Shown here in pieces: positions 30,445 to 39,719 of a stretch of 64,000 nt of DNA. The DNA comes from Symbiodinium natans. Lineage: Eukaryota > Sar > Dinophyceae > Suessiales > Symbiodiniaceae. Position 1 is the stretch's first letter, and each line of letters opens with the position of its first letter. Position numbers and translations under genes: made by a program. The notes beneath the pieces were generated by a model, which saw only the letters and a program-made list of their open reading frames with translations, was not told the origin of the DNA and made no database searches. The stretch lies in the NCBI GenBank assembly GCA_905221605.1, contig CAJNDS010000727.1, positions 16,017 through 80,016 of the forward strand, given 5' to 3'.

Positions 30445-32283
30445 ATGAATGAAGCCGGAGCGCAACCACATGAAAAAGCCACGCGAGTGCAAATGATTTC
30501 CTCATCAGTTTCAGTGGAATATCACCCGGACGATCAAATCTTCTTGGTACATCGTCTCCCTGATGGTTCAGAGAAACGGGAACTCACCACGTCCATGATT
30601 GTTGATGCGATGTTCGAGGTTAAGAAACGCGCTGCAGTGTCCAACTTATCTGACATTAGTCAAATTACAGGCACAGCGCCCGCAGGACCCATCAAAGAGG
30701 AGGAGGTTGATTATTCCAGTCTGGAATGGGGTGACATGGATCCAAACTATCGGCGGGAACTCGAGAAACGTCCTGAAGTTAAGGCAGCTCTTCAACGATT
30801 CAAGCGGCAATCAAAGGCTGCACGGCTCACGCCGTCAGGAGAGTTTATGGAGTTTCATACAGCCGAAATTCCCGCGCCCGACAACCCGCCTACTCTGGCT
30901 GAGGATTTCAAGCAGAGGGAAATGACCGGGGACACATTGGACTCTGCAATCAAATTTTATCATGAGCGTCATGTGCAGCCCAGTTTCAACATGTTAGCGG
31001 ATGCCGTGACGGCTATGTCCAATCGGAAGGCGCCATGCGTGCTACAAGCTTTGAATTTACACCAGATGCAGTTGAGTAACCTTGAGGGCGAAATCTGCCA
31101 ACGCACGGTTCTCTTGCATAACATCCCTCCGTTCGCGAATTATTCTTCCATACAGGGAAACCTGCAGTTCCTGCGCGGGGTGGCTGGTCTGGATTTTCAC
31201 CATGCAGTCCAATCTTGCTCAACCCACATTCTCTCCCCGAATGCCGCGATCCTGAGGGTTGTCTTTTTGCAAATGCAGGGAAGCCGCGAGTTTGTCATTG
31301 CTTTTCGGAAAGGCGCAAGGTACTGGCGAGACTACCAGGACCGGGGCAATGATCGAAAGATACGAGTTGAGAAAGATGTTCCTTTCTCAACTCGTTTGGA
31401 GAGGCAGCCGTATTATGCCTTGCTGGACATGCTTTCGGACATTTCTCCACCTCCTTATGGCTCCACCTCCTTCCGTACAGATTTGTCCTCCCTGCAGATA
31501 AAAACCCCGGAGGAGTGTGACGAGGATATGGTCTTGGCGCAGGTTGTTTACCTTCCTTTCCGAGGGGAGTTTCGATGCATTCTGCTTGTCCAGCCCGATC
31601 TTGTGACCTCGCTACAGTCATCCTTTGGACGTCATTTCAATGAGCGCATGATGAGTACACTCATACTCCTGCAGGCAATTACTCACGCCAGCACACACAC
31701 AACCACACTGGCTCGATTCCATCACACATCATCATTCGACTACTCCAATGTCGGCCCAGAGGAGGCCTTCCACATGTTCCCGTATTCTATCGAGCACAAT
31801 GTTCTGGACCCCGCGCTGGCAGATAAGTTGAGGACAGACCCCGGATTTATTCACAAGGGGTATGGAGGGCTGGGTCAGGTCGTCAATTCCGCGCAGTTTG
31901 CTCGCGGCACCAACCCTGCAGACTACGGGCCGGGTGTGGGATCTCATGGTGGAGACAAGCGCAAGGGTTACGCGAAGGGTAAAGGGAAGAGCGGCAAAGG
32001 AAGAGGCAGCTCCACTTTTCATGATCCGCAGATGCGAGACAGGGATGTGGACATGGAATTCCAGGGCTCTCGAGATAACCGCAGACGAGCCAGCAATCAT
32101 CGGGAGGAGTATGATGAGGACTTTGGCTCAGACGAGCGGTTTTACCGACATCAAGATCGGAGAGGTTTCCGAGATGTTCGTGATGCTCGCAGAGATGTTC
32201 GTGATGATCGCCGCGACGTTCGGGATCGCAGCCCCTCCCAGCACAGGCAGCCCAGACGTTATCAATACCAGCGTGATTGGTGA
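30445..32283 (+). CDS. LINE ORF1, RNA-binding-type protein
   Basis: Frame open from 30373, but positions 30373-30396 are target DNA. The first ATG inside the element is 30445 (MNEAGAQPHEKATRV), giving 612 residues. The middle part (RTVLLHNIPPFANYSSIQ ... ILRVVFLQMQGSREFVIAFRK, roughly 31100-31320) has the look of an RRM-like fold, with a short beta strand, helix, and an aromatic beta strand. The C-terminus is basic and nucleic-acid-binding-like: KGYAKGKGKSGKGRGS, then repeated RDVRDARRDVRDD units. ORF1 proteins of LINEs bind their own RNA as chaperones. The stop is TGA followed by CTA. Confidence 0.8.
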   Translation: MNEAGAQPHEKATRVQMISSSVSVEYHPDDQIFLVHRLPDGSEKRELTTSMIVDAMFEVKKRAAVSNLSDISQITGTAPAGPIKEEEVDYSSLEWGDMDPNYRRELEKRPEVKAALQRFKRQSKAARLTPSGEFMEFHTAEIPAPDNPPTLAEDFKQREMTGDTLDSAIKFYHERHVQPSFNMLADAVTAMSNRKAPCVLQALNLHQMQLSNLEGEICQRTVLLHNIPPFANYSSIQGNLQFLRGVAGLDFHHAVQSCSTHILSPNAAILRVVFLQMQGSREFVIAFRKGARYWRDYQDRGNDRKIRVEKDVPFSTRLERQPYYALLDMLSDISPPPYGSTSFRTDLSSLQIKTPEECDEDMVLAQVVYLPFRGEFRCILLVQPDLVTSLQSSFGRHFNERMMSTLILLQAITHASTHTTTLARFHHTSSFDYSNVGPEEAFHMFPYSIEHNVLDPALADKLRTDPGFIHKGYGGLGQVVNSAQFARGTNPADYGPGVGSHGGDKRKGYAKGKGKSGKGRGSSTFHDPQMRDRDVDMEFQGSRDNRRRASNHREEYDEDFGSDERFYRHQDRRGFRDVRDARRDVRDDRRDVRDRSPSQHRQPRRYQYQRDW

Positions 32284-32286
32284 CTA
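32281..32286 (+). promoter_or_regulatory. Candidate readthrough stop context between LINE ORF1 and ORF2
   Basis: TGA-CTA. ORF2 continues in the same frame after this codon, and the following 335 codons up to the endonuclease contain no stop. UGA-CUA is an established readthrough-promoting context in some viral and cellular genes. Its use here is inference. Confidence 0.4.
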
Positions 32287-32307
32287 TATCTTTCGCTCAG
32301 TCTATGT

Positions 32308-35300
32308 ATGCTCCTTTACAGCTTACCCGCACCTATGATGCAGATACGGTTAGATGCACCAGATACGGCTATGAGCATGCGGCTTCAGTCTAATGCGCTT
32401 GCACCTATGATGCAGATACGGTTAGGCGCGCCAAATACGGTTATTAGAGAACGGCTTCAGTCTTATGCACATACGGTTACGACAGTGAGGCTACTTGCCC
32501 TGGAGGGGCGGAGTGGCCAGCGCATTCGCATGCCCATCCTTTTTTCTGGCGCGGCGTGTAAATGGCACGCCGCGGCCACGCGGATCTCAGCAGCAACACG
32601 CTCCGTTTGTTTGAATGATTACTGCTCTCGAAAGAAGCGAAACAGGATAATGCATTCTCTCCGCGGCAATTGGTACACAATCCGTGACTGGCAGAAGCCG
32701 CACTACAAATCGCGAATGTGGCAGACTTGTACTAATCTTTACAACGGAATGAAGGTGTTTAAGTTTGTTGAGTATTCTGACTGTTTTGAGGCTTTCGTCT
32801 ATAGACGAGGTATATACTATGTCTTTTGTTCCGATTCGTATTCTTCTCCAAAGATGTATTACAGCCTACGGAAAGCGGTTACCTCCAGTCGGGGTGAGCC
32901 GGGATGCCGCCGTCGTCATGCTGATCCACTCCTCCATTCAGTTATCTCATCTCTTCGAGTTACGACGAGCGGCAGCGAAAACCGCAATGCTTTCGGGGGA
33001 CATAGTCATAGGGGTTTCCGCAGTGCGGAAGCAGTAGACAGAAGGCTACTGAAATACAGAAGCTCTCGAGCAGAGGCTAGAAGGTCATACCGTGCACATT
33101 CCAAGGGCTGGGGTAATGGTAAGGCTGACCACCCCTTTTTGATGCCCCCCCCGCCACAGCCGCGTGCAGCAGTTTACGAACGAACTCGAAAACAGATCAA
33201 GCCTCATCAGCATCAAGCCAACAATGCGTCGCTTTGTCGACTCGTGTTGTCGTCGGCAGTCGCGCCTTGTAAGCTCTTTGCTCGGTCACTCCGCCTGGCG
33301 TCGTGGAACGTTGAGGGGCTTCGCGAGATTGCAAAATATGACCAAATCTTTTCCTTCATGCAGAAGCAATCGGTTCACTTGCTTGCAATGCAGGAAACAC
33401 ACGCATCTAACCCCCAGGAGTTCTCTAAGTCAGGGTTTCTGGTCCTCCACAGTGCTGCCCCAACTTCGCCCAACCATGGTGTTGGGTTCATTGTTTCCCC
33501 TGAGCTCCGTCCGTACGTTAAGTCCTTCTTACCCATTAGCCCTCGGTTGTGCTCAGTCGAGATCAATACCTCTCCTAAACCACTTCTCGTTTACTGTGCT
33601 TATGCTCCTAGTTTAGTTCAGGATGCCGCAGAGGATGTACGCCGGAAGCGGGAATTCTGGGACATGTTCACTGAGCAATTGGTAGATGTCAGCTCGCCAG
33701 AAAACCTGTTGGTTATGGGAGACTTCAATTCTAGATTGGACCCTCAGCTCGACTCTACTGGAGTCCACATAGAGCCTACTGTGTGGGGTAAGAGGCTTTC
33801 CATTGACACTTCAGAACGAGATAATGCAATTCACTTGCTGGAAGTGTTACAGAGTTTTGATTTGAAACTCCCTCAAACGTTTATGCAAAATCGTCCTGCG
33901 CGTAGGGTTACGTACAAAGAAACCACATGCTCGGACCATTTTTTGGAGCGCCCGAATGTCTCAGAGTGGACCACATTGGACTATGTTATCACGGCCTTGG
34001 CGCCGGCTTTTGCCGTTGAAGACATCTCAAGTCACTTTCAACAAGCTGTGAATTCTCGGCACTTGCCCATAATTTGCTCCATTGGGGTCGCTCTCCCGGC
34101 GCGTCGACCCCCGCCCAGTACCCCACCGTTGCCGGACTACACTCAAACCTCCCAGTATTATGACAAGTTGGAGTCTTCTCTTCTAAGTTTATGTAACCAT
34201 TCTTTCGATCCGGTAGCTTCGGTGGAAGGGCATGTGTTGGCTTACACAGATGGCTCTTGCCCCAATAACAGGGTGATCTCCCAGACGAACCCAGCGGGTT
34301 GGGGGTTTGTGGTCTCCCCCATTCTACTCGCTTTTGCATTGCATCCCAAACCAACTTCGGATTGGATTACTTCCCATGGCAAAGTGAGAACGAACCCGGA
34401 TTTCCCGGAGTTCGCTGGGGCGGAGGTATCTTCCAACAATACTGCTGAGCTTCAGGCGCTTATTGAGCTTTTCGATTACTTGTTGTACTTTTCGGGCTTT
34501 CCGGAGGGACAAAGGATACATGTTTACACGGACTCTCAGTACGTTCTTGATATTTTACGTGCGCGCTCCCTGCCTGCTACGCACTACAGACTTATTTCCA
34601 GGCTCCAAAGGTATTGGGTCGCTATGCGCATTACGTTCAACGTTCATGTGGACAAGGTCCCCTCACACGTGGGCATACCCGGGAATGAGTATGCAGACCG
34701 AGTGGCCTACTCGGGAAATTTTTCGCTAGGACGTACAGGCCGTTTTTCGCAACCTCATTCCAGAAGTCTCAGGCCCCCAGAGTTCAATCTGGATCTGACG
34801 AACTGGGATTCATTATCGGTACAAGAGCAGAACGTTTTCTTGCGTCAGGCAATTTCCGAAGCTAAGGAGCTTATTCCGGCCCTCCCTTTGACTCCGCACA
34901 AACCATGGATTTCCAAAACAACTTTGGGACTCATCGCCGAATTGCGCGATGCTGGGGGACTCGCGCCGGAGGATGTTAAGGCCTTCAGAAAACGTATCAA
35001 GGCTTCTGCCAGGAAGGATAAAAAGACTTTTGTTCATACCCGGCTCTCCATAGACTATGAGAGCACGCCCACTCAATGGACAACTCTCCGCAACCTCCGG
35101 CGTGGATTCACGCCGAAACCTCCAGGCATCCGGGACACGAGTGGCAAACTCCGGCCTACCAAACAACGAGCGGAAGTTTTTCGAGAATATCTCGCAAATC
35201 ATGTTTGGAAGTGTGGGGAAGAGGTTTTCCAACCGCGCCCGCCCCTCCATCCGGTCATCCCTGAGATCTATCGGTTGTTCACGGAAGAGGACCTCTACCA

Positions 35301-37029
35301 GTGCCTCAAGGCGCTTCAAACCGGGAAGGCTCCGGGACCGGATGAAATTCCTGCAGAGCTCATCAAAAGGGCTCCTTATATAGTCCGTGTTTTCCTTTTG
35401 TCTCATTACAATAAATGCCTCACCTCTGCTTCTATCCCCGACGCGTGGCGCCTGTCAAATGTGGTCATGTTGGTTAAGGATGTGAAAAAAGACACACTGT
35501 CGCTTGACAACTACAGGCCTGTCTCACTCAGCGATTGTTTCTACAAAATATACGCCTCTTTATTACAGAAACGTCTGGCTTTCTACATTGACCCACGAAT
35601 TCGGGATTCTCAGTTTGGATTTAGGCGGGGCCGCTCAGCAGCGCAACCTATACATATTCTTCGACGATTGATTGAAACTCACGAACGGCAAGTCTCGCCG
35701 TTGCATGTTCTTTTTCTGGACTGGTCCAAGGCCTTTGATTCTCTTTCTTTTGCTGCGATTGAGCAGTCTTTGGTGAGGCTTGACCCCTTTGTACGGGCTG
35801 TAATGTCCATCTACCAGTCGCCGCAGTTTCGAGTTCGTGACTCGGGCTGCATATCGCAGCAGGGCTCGCAGTCGCGTGGCGTGCGCCAGGGGTGTCCTCT
35901 CTCACCTTATCTTTTTGATGTTGTGCTCACGTGCTTGTTCCACGATGTCGAGTGTTCTTACGAGCGCCAGTTTGGGGTACTTACAGGTGTTCTTAATATC
36001 CCTTCGCGCCTTTGGGACCTCGAGTATGCCGATGATACAGTTCTGCTCTCACGTTCATCTCTTCAACTCACGCGGCTTCTGCATCTTTTACAGCATCATG
36101 CTTTGCAGTTTGGTCTGCAGCTCAATCTCGATAAATGCAAGCACTTGCAGCTTCACTCGGAAAACCGCGTTTCTTATGCCCCCGATCCGGGCGCCGATTG
36201 TAGCTGCAGTTGTTGCAACGGCGGGCGCCGTGCAGCGACAGAGTACGTTCCGCTAGCGGAGGAGGTGAAATATTTAGGCATATTTCTTGATGCTACCTGC
36301 AACAGTAGGAGTACCACCAGTAAAAGGATTTCCAGGGCAGTACACGCTTCCAAGCTGCTAAAGCCTTTCTTCACGCATGCTGGCCTCCCGACAAAATGGA
36401 AGCTCACCGTGTACAAGTCTATCATTCTGTCAATTTTGGCATATGGCATGGAATCATGTTGTCCTGCACCCTCTCAGCAAGGCAGAGTTGACTCTCTTCA
36501 CTTTAAAAATTTGCGTAGGATTTTTCGTGTGAAGTCTTCTTATTATCATCGGGTTTTACAACCGTCGGAGGCTCCTTGTTCCAATGAATACTTGTCGGAA
36601 CGTGCAAATGCCTTCACAGTACTTCCCACTCCGTCGCAGCAGTTCTCTTTTAACAGGCTAAAGCTTCTTGGCCACATTCTCCGTCACCCTGATACATATG
36701 AGGCGACCAGTACTTTTATGCAGTCGAAAGCGTATCGCTTCATCAGCGGAGGGAACAGATCGGGTCGGCCCAGCTTGCACTGGGCGGAAGTTGCTATGAC
36801 CGAAGCGTATATGCGGCTACAACATGCAGATACGGATAAGACCCCGGCAGTGGCTGAGATTCACCACCCCTACTGGAGTATCCCGTCGCAACAGTTGGTG
36901 AAACAGATGCATTCCGCGAGCAGTCTCCCCGGTATGGACAACACTAGGCTCTTCAGACGAATCAACCCAGTCGCTCAAGATAGACATCTCTGGCAACAGA
37001 TTACCAAACCTACAAGACAAGTTCGCTGA
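32308..37029 (+). CDS. LINE ORF2: endonuclease - RNase H - reverse transcriptase (1,573 aa)
   Basis: Numbered from the first ATG. Residues 1-325 have no recognised domain and begin with two copies of a 24-residue repeat (APMMQIRL...). At about 328-595 is an apurinic-type EEP endonuclease: LRLASWNVEGL, AMQETHAS (E near 363), VMGDFNSRLD (near 471); the terminal SDH-type motif reads NSRHLPI. At about 641-800 is RNase H with all catalytic residues: AYTDGSC, AELQAL (E714), VYTDSQY (D742), and SHVGIPGNEYADRVA. At about 1000-1330 is RT with the Ingi/L1-like NYRPVSLSD, LDWSKAFDSL, RGVRQGCPLSPYLF and YADD (1240-1243). A thumb and C-terminal region end at 37029. Known LINE families with RNase H carry it after RT; here it lies before. 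The start codon is uncertain, and translation may come by readthrough from ORF1. Confidence 0.9.
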   Translation: MLLYSLPAPMMQIRLDAPDTAMSMRLQSNALAPMMQIRLGAPNTVIRERLQSYAHTVTTVRLLALEGRSGQRIRMPILFSGAACKWHAAATRISAATRSVCLNDYCSRKKRNRIMHSLRGNWYTIRDWQKPHYKSRMWQTCTNLYNGMKVFKFVEYSDCFEAFVYRRGIYYVFCSDSYSSPKMYYSLRKAVTSSRGEPGCRRRHADPLLHSVISSLRVTTSGSENRNAFGGHSHRGFRSAEAVDRRLLKYRSSRAEARRSYRAHSKGWGNGKADHPFLMPPPPQPRAAVYERTRKQIKPHQHQANNASLCRLVLSSAVAPCKLFARSLRLASWNVEGLREIAKYDQIFSFMQKQSVHLLAMQETHASNPQEFSKSGFLVLHSAAPTSPNHGVGFIVSPELRPYVKSFLPISPRLCSVEINTSPKPLLVYCAYAPSLVQDAAEDVRRKREFWDMFTEQLVDVSSPENLLVMGDFNSRLDPQLDSTGVHIEPTVWGKRLSIDTSERDNAIHLLEVLQSFDLKLPQTFMQNRPARRVTYKETTCSDHFLERPNVSEWTTLDYVITALAPAFAVEDISSHFQQAVNSRHLPIICSIGVALPARRPPPSTPPLPDYTQTSQYYDKLESSLLSLCNHSFDPVASVEGHVLAYTDGSCPNNRVISQTNPAGWGFVVSPILLAFALHPKPTSDWITSHGKVRTNPDFPEFAGAEVSSNNTAELQALIELFDYLLYFSGFPEGQRIHVYTDSQYVLDILRARSLPATHYRLISRLQRYWVAMRITFNVHVDKVPSHVGIPGNEYADRVAYSGNFSLGRTGRFSQPHSRSLRPPEFNLDLTNWDSLSVQEQNVFLRQAISEAKELIPALPLTPHKPWISKTTLGLIAELRDAGGLAPEDVKAFRKRIKASARKDKKTFVHTRLSIDYESTPTQWTTLRNLRRGFTPKPPGIRDTSGKLRPTKQRAEVFREYLANHVWKCGEEVFQPRPPLHPVIPEIYRLFTEEDLYQCLKALQTGKAPGPDEIPAELIKRAPYIVRVFLLSHYNKCLTSASIPDAWRLSNVVMLVKDVKKDTLSLDNYRPVSLSDCFYKIYASLLQKRLAFYIDPRIRDSQFGFRRGRSAAQPIHILRRLIETHERQVSPLHVLFLDWSKAFDSLSFAAIEQSLVRLDPFVRAVMSIYQSPQFRVRDSGCISQQGSQSRGVRQGCPLSPYLFDVVLTCLFHDVECSYERQFGVLTGVLNIPSRLWDLEYADDTVLLSRSSLQLTRLLHLLQHHALQFGLQLNLDKCKHLQLHSENRVSYAPDPGADCSCSCCNGGRRAATEYVPLAEEVKYLGIFLDATCNSRSTTSKRISRAVHASKLLKPFFTHAGLPTKWKLTVYKSIILSILAYGMESCCPAPSQQGRVDSLHFKNLRRIFRVKSSYYHRVLQPSEAPCSNEYLSERANAFTVLPTPSQQFSFNRLKLLGHILRHPDTYEATSTFMQSKAYRFISGGNRSGRPSLHWAEVAMTEAYMRLQHADTDKTPAVAEIHHPYWSIPSQQLVKQMHSASSLPGMDNTRLFRRINPVAQDRHLWQQITKPTRQVR
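32329..32470 (+). repeat. 72-bp tandem repeat at the ORF1/ORF2 junction
   Basis: GCACCTATGATGCAGATACG starts at 32329 and again at 32401. The second copy is diverged and trails into ATACGGTTACG. The length is a multiple of three, so the frame stays open. Confidence 0.8.
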
Positions 37030-37082
37030 TGCTGCTTTGGTTGATGGGCAAACACCGCTTGCCTTGCACTTGGAAAAAAAAA

Positions 37083-37096
37083 AACAACCAGCAAGA
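37083..37096. repeat. Right target-site duplication of the LINE
   Basis: AACAACCAGCAAGA following the A-run; exact copy of 30383-30396. Confidence 0.9.
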
Positions 37097-37197
37097 TGCA
37101 ATCGCATGCTTGCTACATCGTACAGAGCTTTGGAGCTGCAACCTTCCGTGCAGTGGAGTTAAAAAATCGGAGCCTGCATGTTTTGCAGATAGCACAC

Positions 37198-37229
37198 AGG
37201 CAGGCCCTCCTGTCGAGGAGGGCCCTCCT
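37198..37229. repeat. AGGAG/CTCCT double hairpin
   Basis: AGGCAGGCCCTCCT (37198-37211, one mismatch in the stem), then the perfect palindrome AGGAGGGCCCTCCT (37216-37229). It lies shortly before a CTATGCAG acceptor-like site at 37240-37247, so it is probably in a 5' intron of the following gene. Confidence 0.75.
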
Positions 37230-37298
37230 TACTTCGTTCGTTCTATGCAGCATTCCGTGCGAATCCTGCCAGCCATTTTGGCTTCAGATGCTACGGCC

Positions 37299-39151
37299 AT
37301 GGATAAGAAAAGACCTGTGGCTGGCTTGGACAACGTCCCGAACAAGCGACGTTTCAGAGTGGATGCACTGGACCTCTTTGTGAGTGGGGACGTCTCCGGC
37401 ATGAGAGCTCAGAGACTCTTCCACCATGCAGCCCTTGCAGGCTCTGCACATGTGCAGGATCTGGCGAAGCCGGAGGGATGCAAAAACTCCCACCGCGACC
37501 TTTTGCGAAAGGCCCTCAAGAGTAGCCTCTGGCCAAAGCCTTACGAAACAGAAGTCCTGGGATGGGATGTAAAGTCTGGAACAGAGAAGACCATGAGGTT
37601 GGCATATTACTTGCCCCACGAGATGGTGCATGCCATGCTGCAAGTCAGCGAGTCCTCGGACATAGTGGCGCTGCAAGAAGAGACTCTGCCAAGCAGACAG
37701 GACTTGTTAGAGCACTTGAGGGGTTTCGAGACCCAATTTGGTCTCAGGGATGTGGTGGCTCTGGGCCTTTGGATGGATGGCGTCCCATTCAACCACGACA
37801 GGTCGCAGAGTCTGGAATGCATCAGCATGAACTTCCCAAGCCTCCCGAAAGAGTATCAGGACGTACGTTTACCAGTCGCTTGCTTCCCCAAGTTTTTCCT
37901 TGCGAAAGGAAAGACATGGGATTCGGTCTTGAAGCCCATAGTGTGGAGCATGCGGTGCTTGCTCTTCGGTCGCTTCCCACAGCAGAGACATGACAACAAG
38001 CCTTTCACACAGGACGATGCTGCAAGGAAACGATTAGCCGGAAGTGCGATCGGCATGCATTGTGCTCTGTCGGAAGTCAGAGGGGACTGGTCCATGTTCA
38101 AAGACGTGCTGCGATTCCCTGGATGGCAAGGAAAGGGCCCCATATGTTTTCTATGTTCATGTACTTTAGCAACCTTGCACGATGTTGGGTCGGATGCAGC
38201 ATGGAGGACGGTGTTTTGAAAATTTCACTTCGCCTCATGTTCAGGAGGTCCTCCTGTTGTGAGGAGGGTCTCCTTCAAAGTGTCCATGTGTTTGTTTCTC
38301 TGTGTCTTGCTCATGCCTGCAGGTCGCAGCGACTGACCCCAGAGCAGTTTCTTCAGAGGCAGCGAGACGAAGGCCATGAACCTAGTGTTCTCTTCTCGTC
38401 GCCGGGCTTCAAGAGCACGTGCTGCAAGTGGGATTGGTTGCATGCAGTGGATCTGGGGATAAGTCAGGACTTCCTCGGAGCCTGCTTCAAGCATGTGGCC
38501 GAGACCTACATGCCAGGAGCCAGCTTCAACGGGCAGTGCAATGAACTGTTCAAGCAGATGCAGACCTTCTACAAGCGGGTAGAAGCGGAAGACCGACTGA
38601 ACACCCTCACTCCCGGCATGCTACAAAAAGACAAGAAGGCTAAGAAAAGAAGCTGGCCCAAGCTTCGTGCCAAGGCAGGGGAGACCAGAGCCTTGGTTCC
38701 TTTTTGCAGGGAGCTCGTGGAGAAGTACTGTGTCACCGACTCCGACATGGAGGTGACCATGCGACGTGCTGCGAGGGTTCTGGAAAGCTGCTACGACTGT
38801 CTTCATGACAGTGTCTGGAAAAGAGAGGTTCTGGAAGCCCGAGCTCGCAGGTTTGCAGTTCTCTTCGTCAAGCTAACCTCGCTGCCGGGGCAGAAGCTTT
38901 TCCGGGCCAAGCCAAAGCTTCATGCCTTTCTTGAAATTGCTGCCTCGCCTGCGAACCCACGAAGAACGTGGTCGTACCGGGACGAATCGTTTGGGCACAC
39001 ATTGTCGAAGCATGCTGTTCGCAGGGGCGGGGAGTTCAGCATGCTCGGAGTTTCAAGGGCAATGTTGCAGAAGTTTGCAGCAAGCAATCCAAAACCACCA
39101 TTCTTGCGAGCCAGCTCAGTCAAAAAAAGGCTTCAGACCGTGCTTTCTTAG
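37299..39151 (+). CDS. Two-exon gene of a multicopy dinoflagellate type, possibly transposase-related
   Basis: Exon 1 from MDKKRPVAGLDNVPNKRR (37299) to 38206; exon 2 from 38323 to the TAA ending at 39151. The join AG|G is in phase: ...AWR then SQRLTPEQF. Key blocks are LGLWMDGVPFNHDRSQS, IGMHCALSEVRGDWSMFKD, VLRFPGWQGKGPICFLC, KWDWLHAVDLGISQDFLG and AGETRALVPFCRELVEKY. From memory, proteins with a DGVP...EVRGDW...WLHAVD...RALVPF pattern are very numerous in Symbiodiniaceae and Polarella. Their function is not established to my knowledge; the copy number and the conserved Asp/His blocks make a transposase-like origin possible. The start is uncertain: the frame is open further upstream into the LINE tail, and the presumed 5' intron ends near 37247. 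Confidence 0.6.
38207..38322 (+). other. 116-bp GA-AG intron
   Basis: Exon 1 ends ATGGAG, the intron starts GACGGTG and ends CATGCCTGCAG, and exon 2 starts GTCGCAG. Splicing keeps the frame, while reading through hits TGA at 38217. Non-GT donors (GC, GA) with AG|G on both sides are known from dinoflagellates. A double hairpin lies 36 bp inside the intron. Confidence 0.7.
38243..38274. repeat. AGGAG/CTCCT double hairpin inside an intron
   Basis: AGGAGGTCCTCCT (38243-38255) and AGGAGGGTCTCCT (38262-38274), 6 bp apart, with TTC before and TCAAAG after. This is the clearest intronic example in the window. Confidence 0.85.
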
Positions 39152-39179
39152 CCTCTGTCACGAGACATCATCTTGCATG

Positions 39180-39380
39180 TACCACACCAAAAACCTTTAA
39201 TTAAGAATGCACCAAAAAAACCTCTAATTAAGGCAAAAGCGCTTCTTCGAACCGCACAACTCTTAATTAAGGCGAAAAACCTTCTAATTAAGGTTTGGTT
39301 TTACACTTTAACCTTTAATTAAGCTAATATCCTTTGTTTAAGGGCTGATTTCAGCGGGTTTTTTTTTAATTAAGGGTCTT
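39180..39380. repeat. Cluster of TTAATTAAG-type palindromes
   Basis: AATTAAG/AATTAAGG occurs six times in about 175 bp (near 39200, 39226, 39266, 39287, 39314 and 39369), three to four of them with the full TTAATTAA palindrome. Each follows a C/T-rich step such as AAACCTCTAATTAAGG. It lies directly downstream of the 39151 stop codon. No gene is seen. It could be 3'-end or terminator-like DNA or a decayed satellite. Confidence 0.7.
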
Positions 39381-39719
39381 TCTTAAATTTAAAGACTTTT
39401 GGAGTCTCTGGGAACTGAGGGTCCGCGGTAGTTGCCGCTCCCTGGCCCTCCTGGGAGGGCCACAAGGGGTGCGGGACACATCACGACGGGGATGCGGCGG
39501 CGGGCTGACCGCAGCAGCAACAGAGCCCCGTGGGCCCAGGCCTGGTCCATGGCGTGGTCCATCTCCCGCCACGAGGCGGTCCTGCCGTAGATTCGCCCGG
39601 GGCAGGAGATTGCTTTGGTGTTGGCGCAGCCACTTCTGAGACAACCCCCGCATCGATGCTGGTACTACCCGCGGGCACAGGGCTGTTTCCCGGAGAGTCC
39701 ACATCAATCGCAGTGTCAG

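Larger units (their letters stand above)
30397..37082 (+). mobile_element. Non-LTR retrotransposon (LINE) with ORF1 and ORF2
   Basis: 6,686 bp, bounded by a 14-bp exact duplication and ending in an A-run (about 37073-37084). It has an RNA-binding-like ORF1 and an ORF2 with apurinic-type endonuclease, RNase H and RT. ORF1 and ORF2 are in the same frame with one TGA between them. The 5' untranslated part is at most about 48 bp, so the copy is either full length with a very short leader or slightly 5'-truncated. The ATG at 30373 lies outside the element, in target DNA. Confidence 0.93.

Noticed and set aside
39430-39460. GGCCCTCC-TG-GGAGGGCC as a seventh double hairpin
   Set aside because: It is a single short hairpin with a different stem and no second hairpin, so it was not counted in the AGGAG/CTCCT family.
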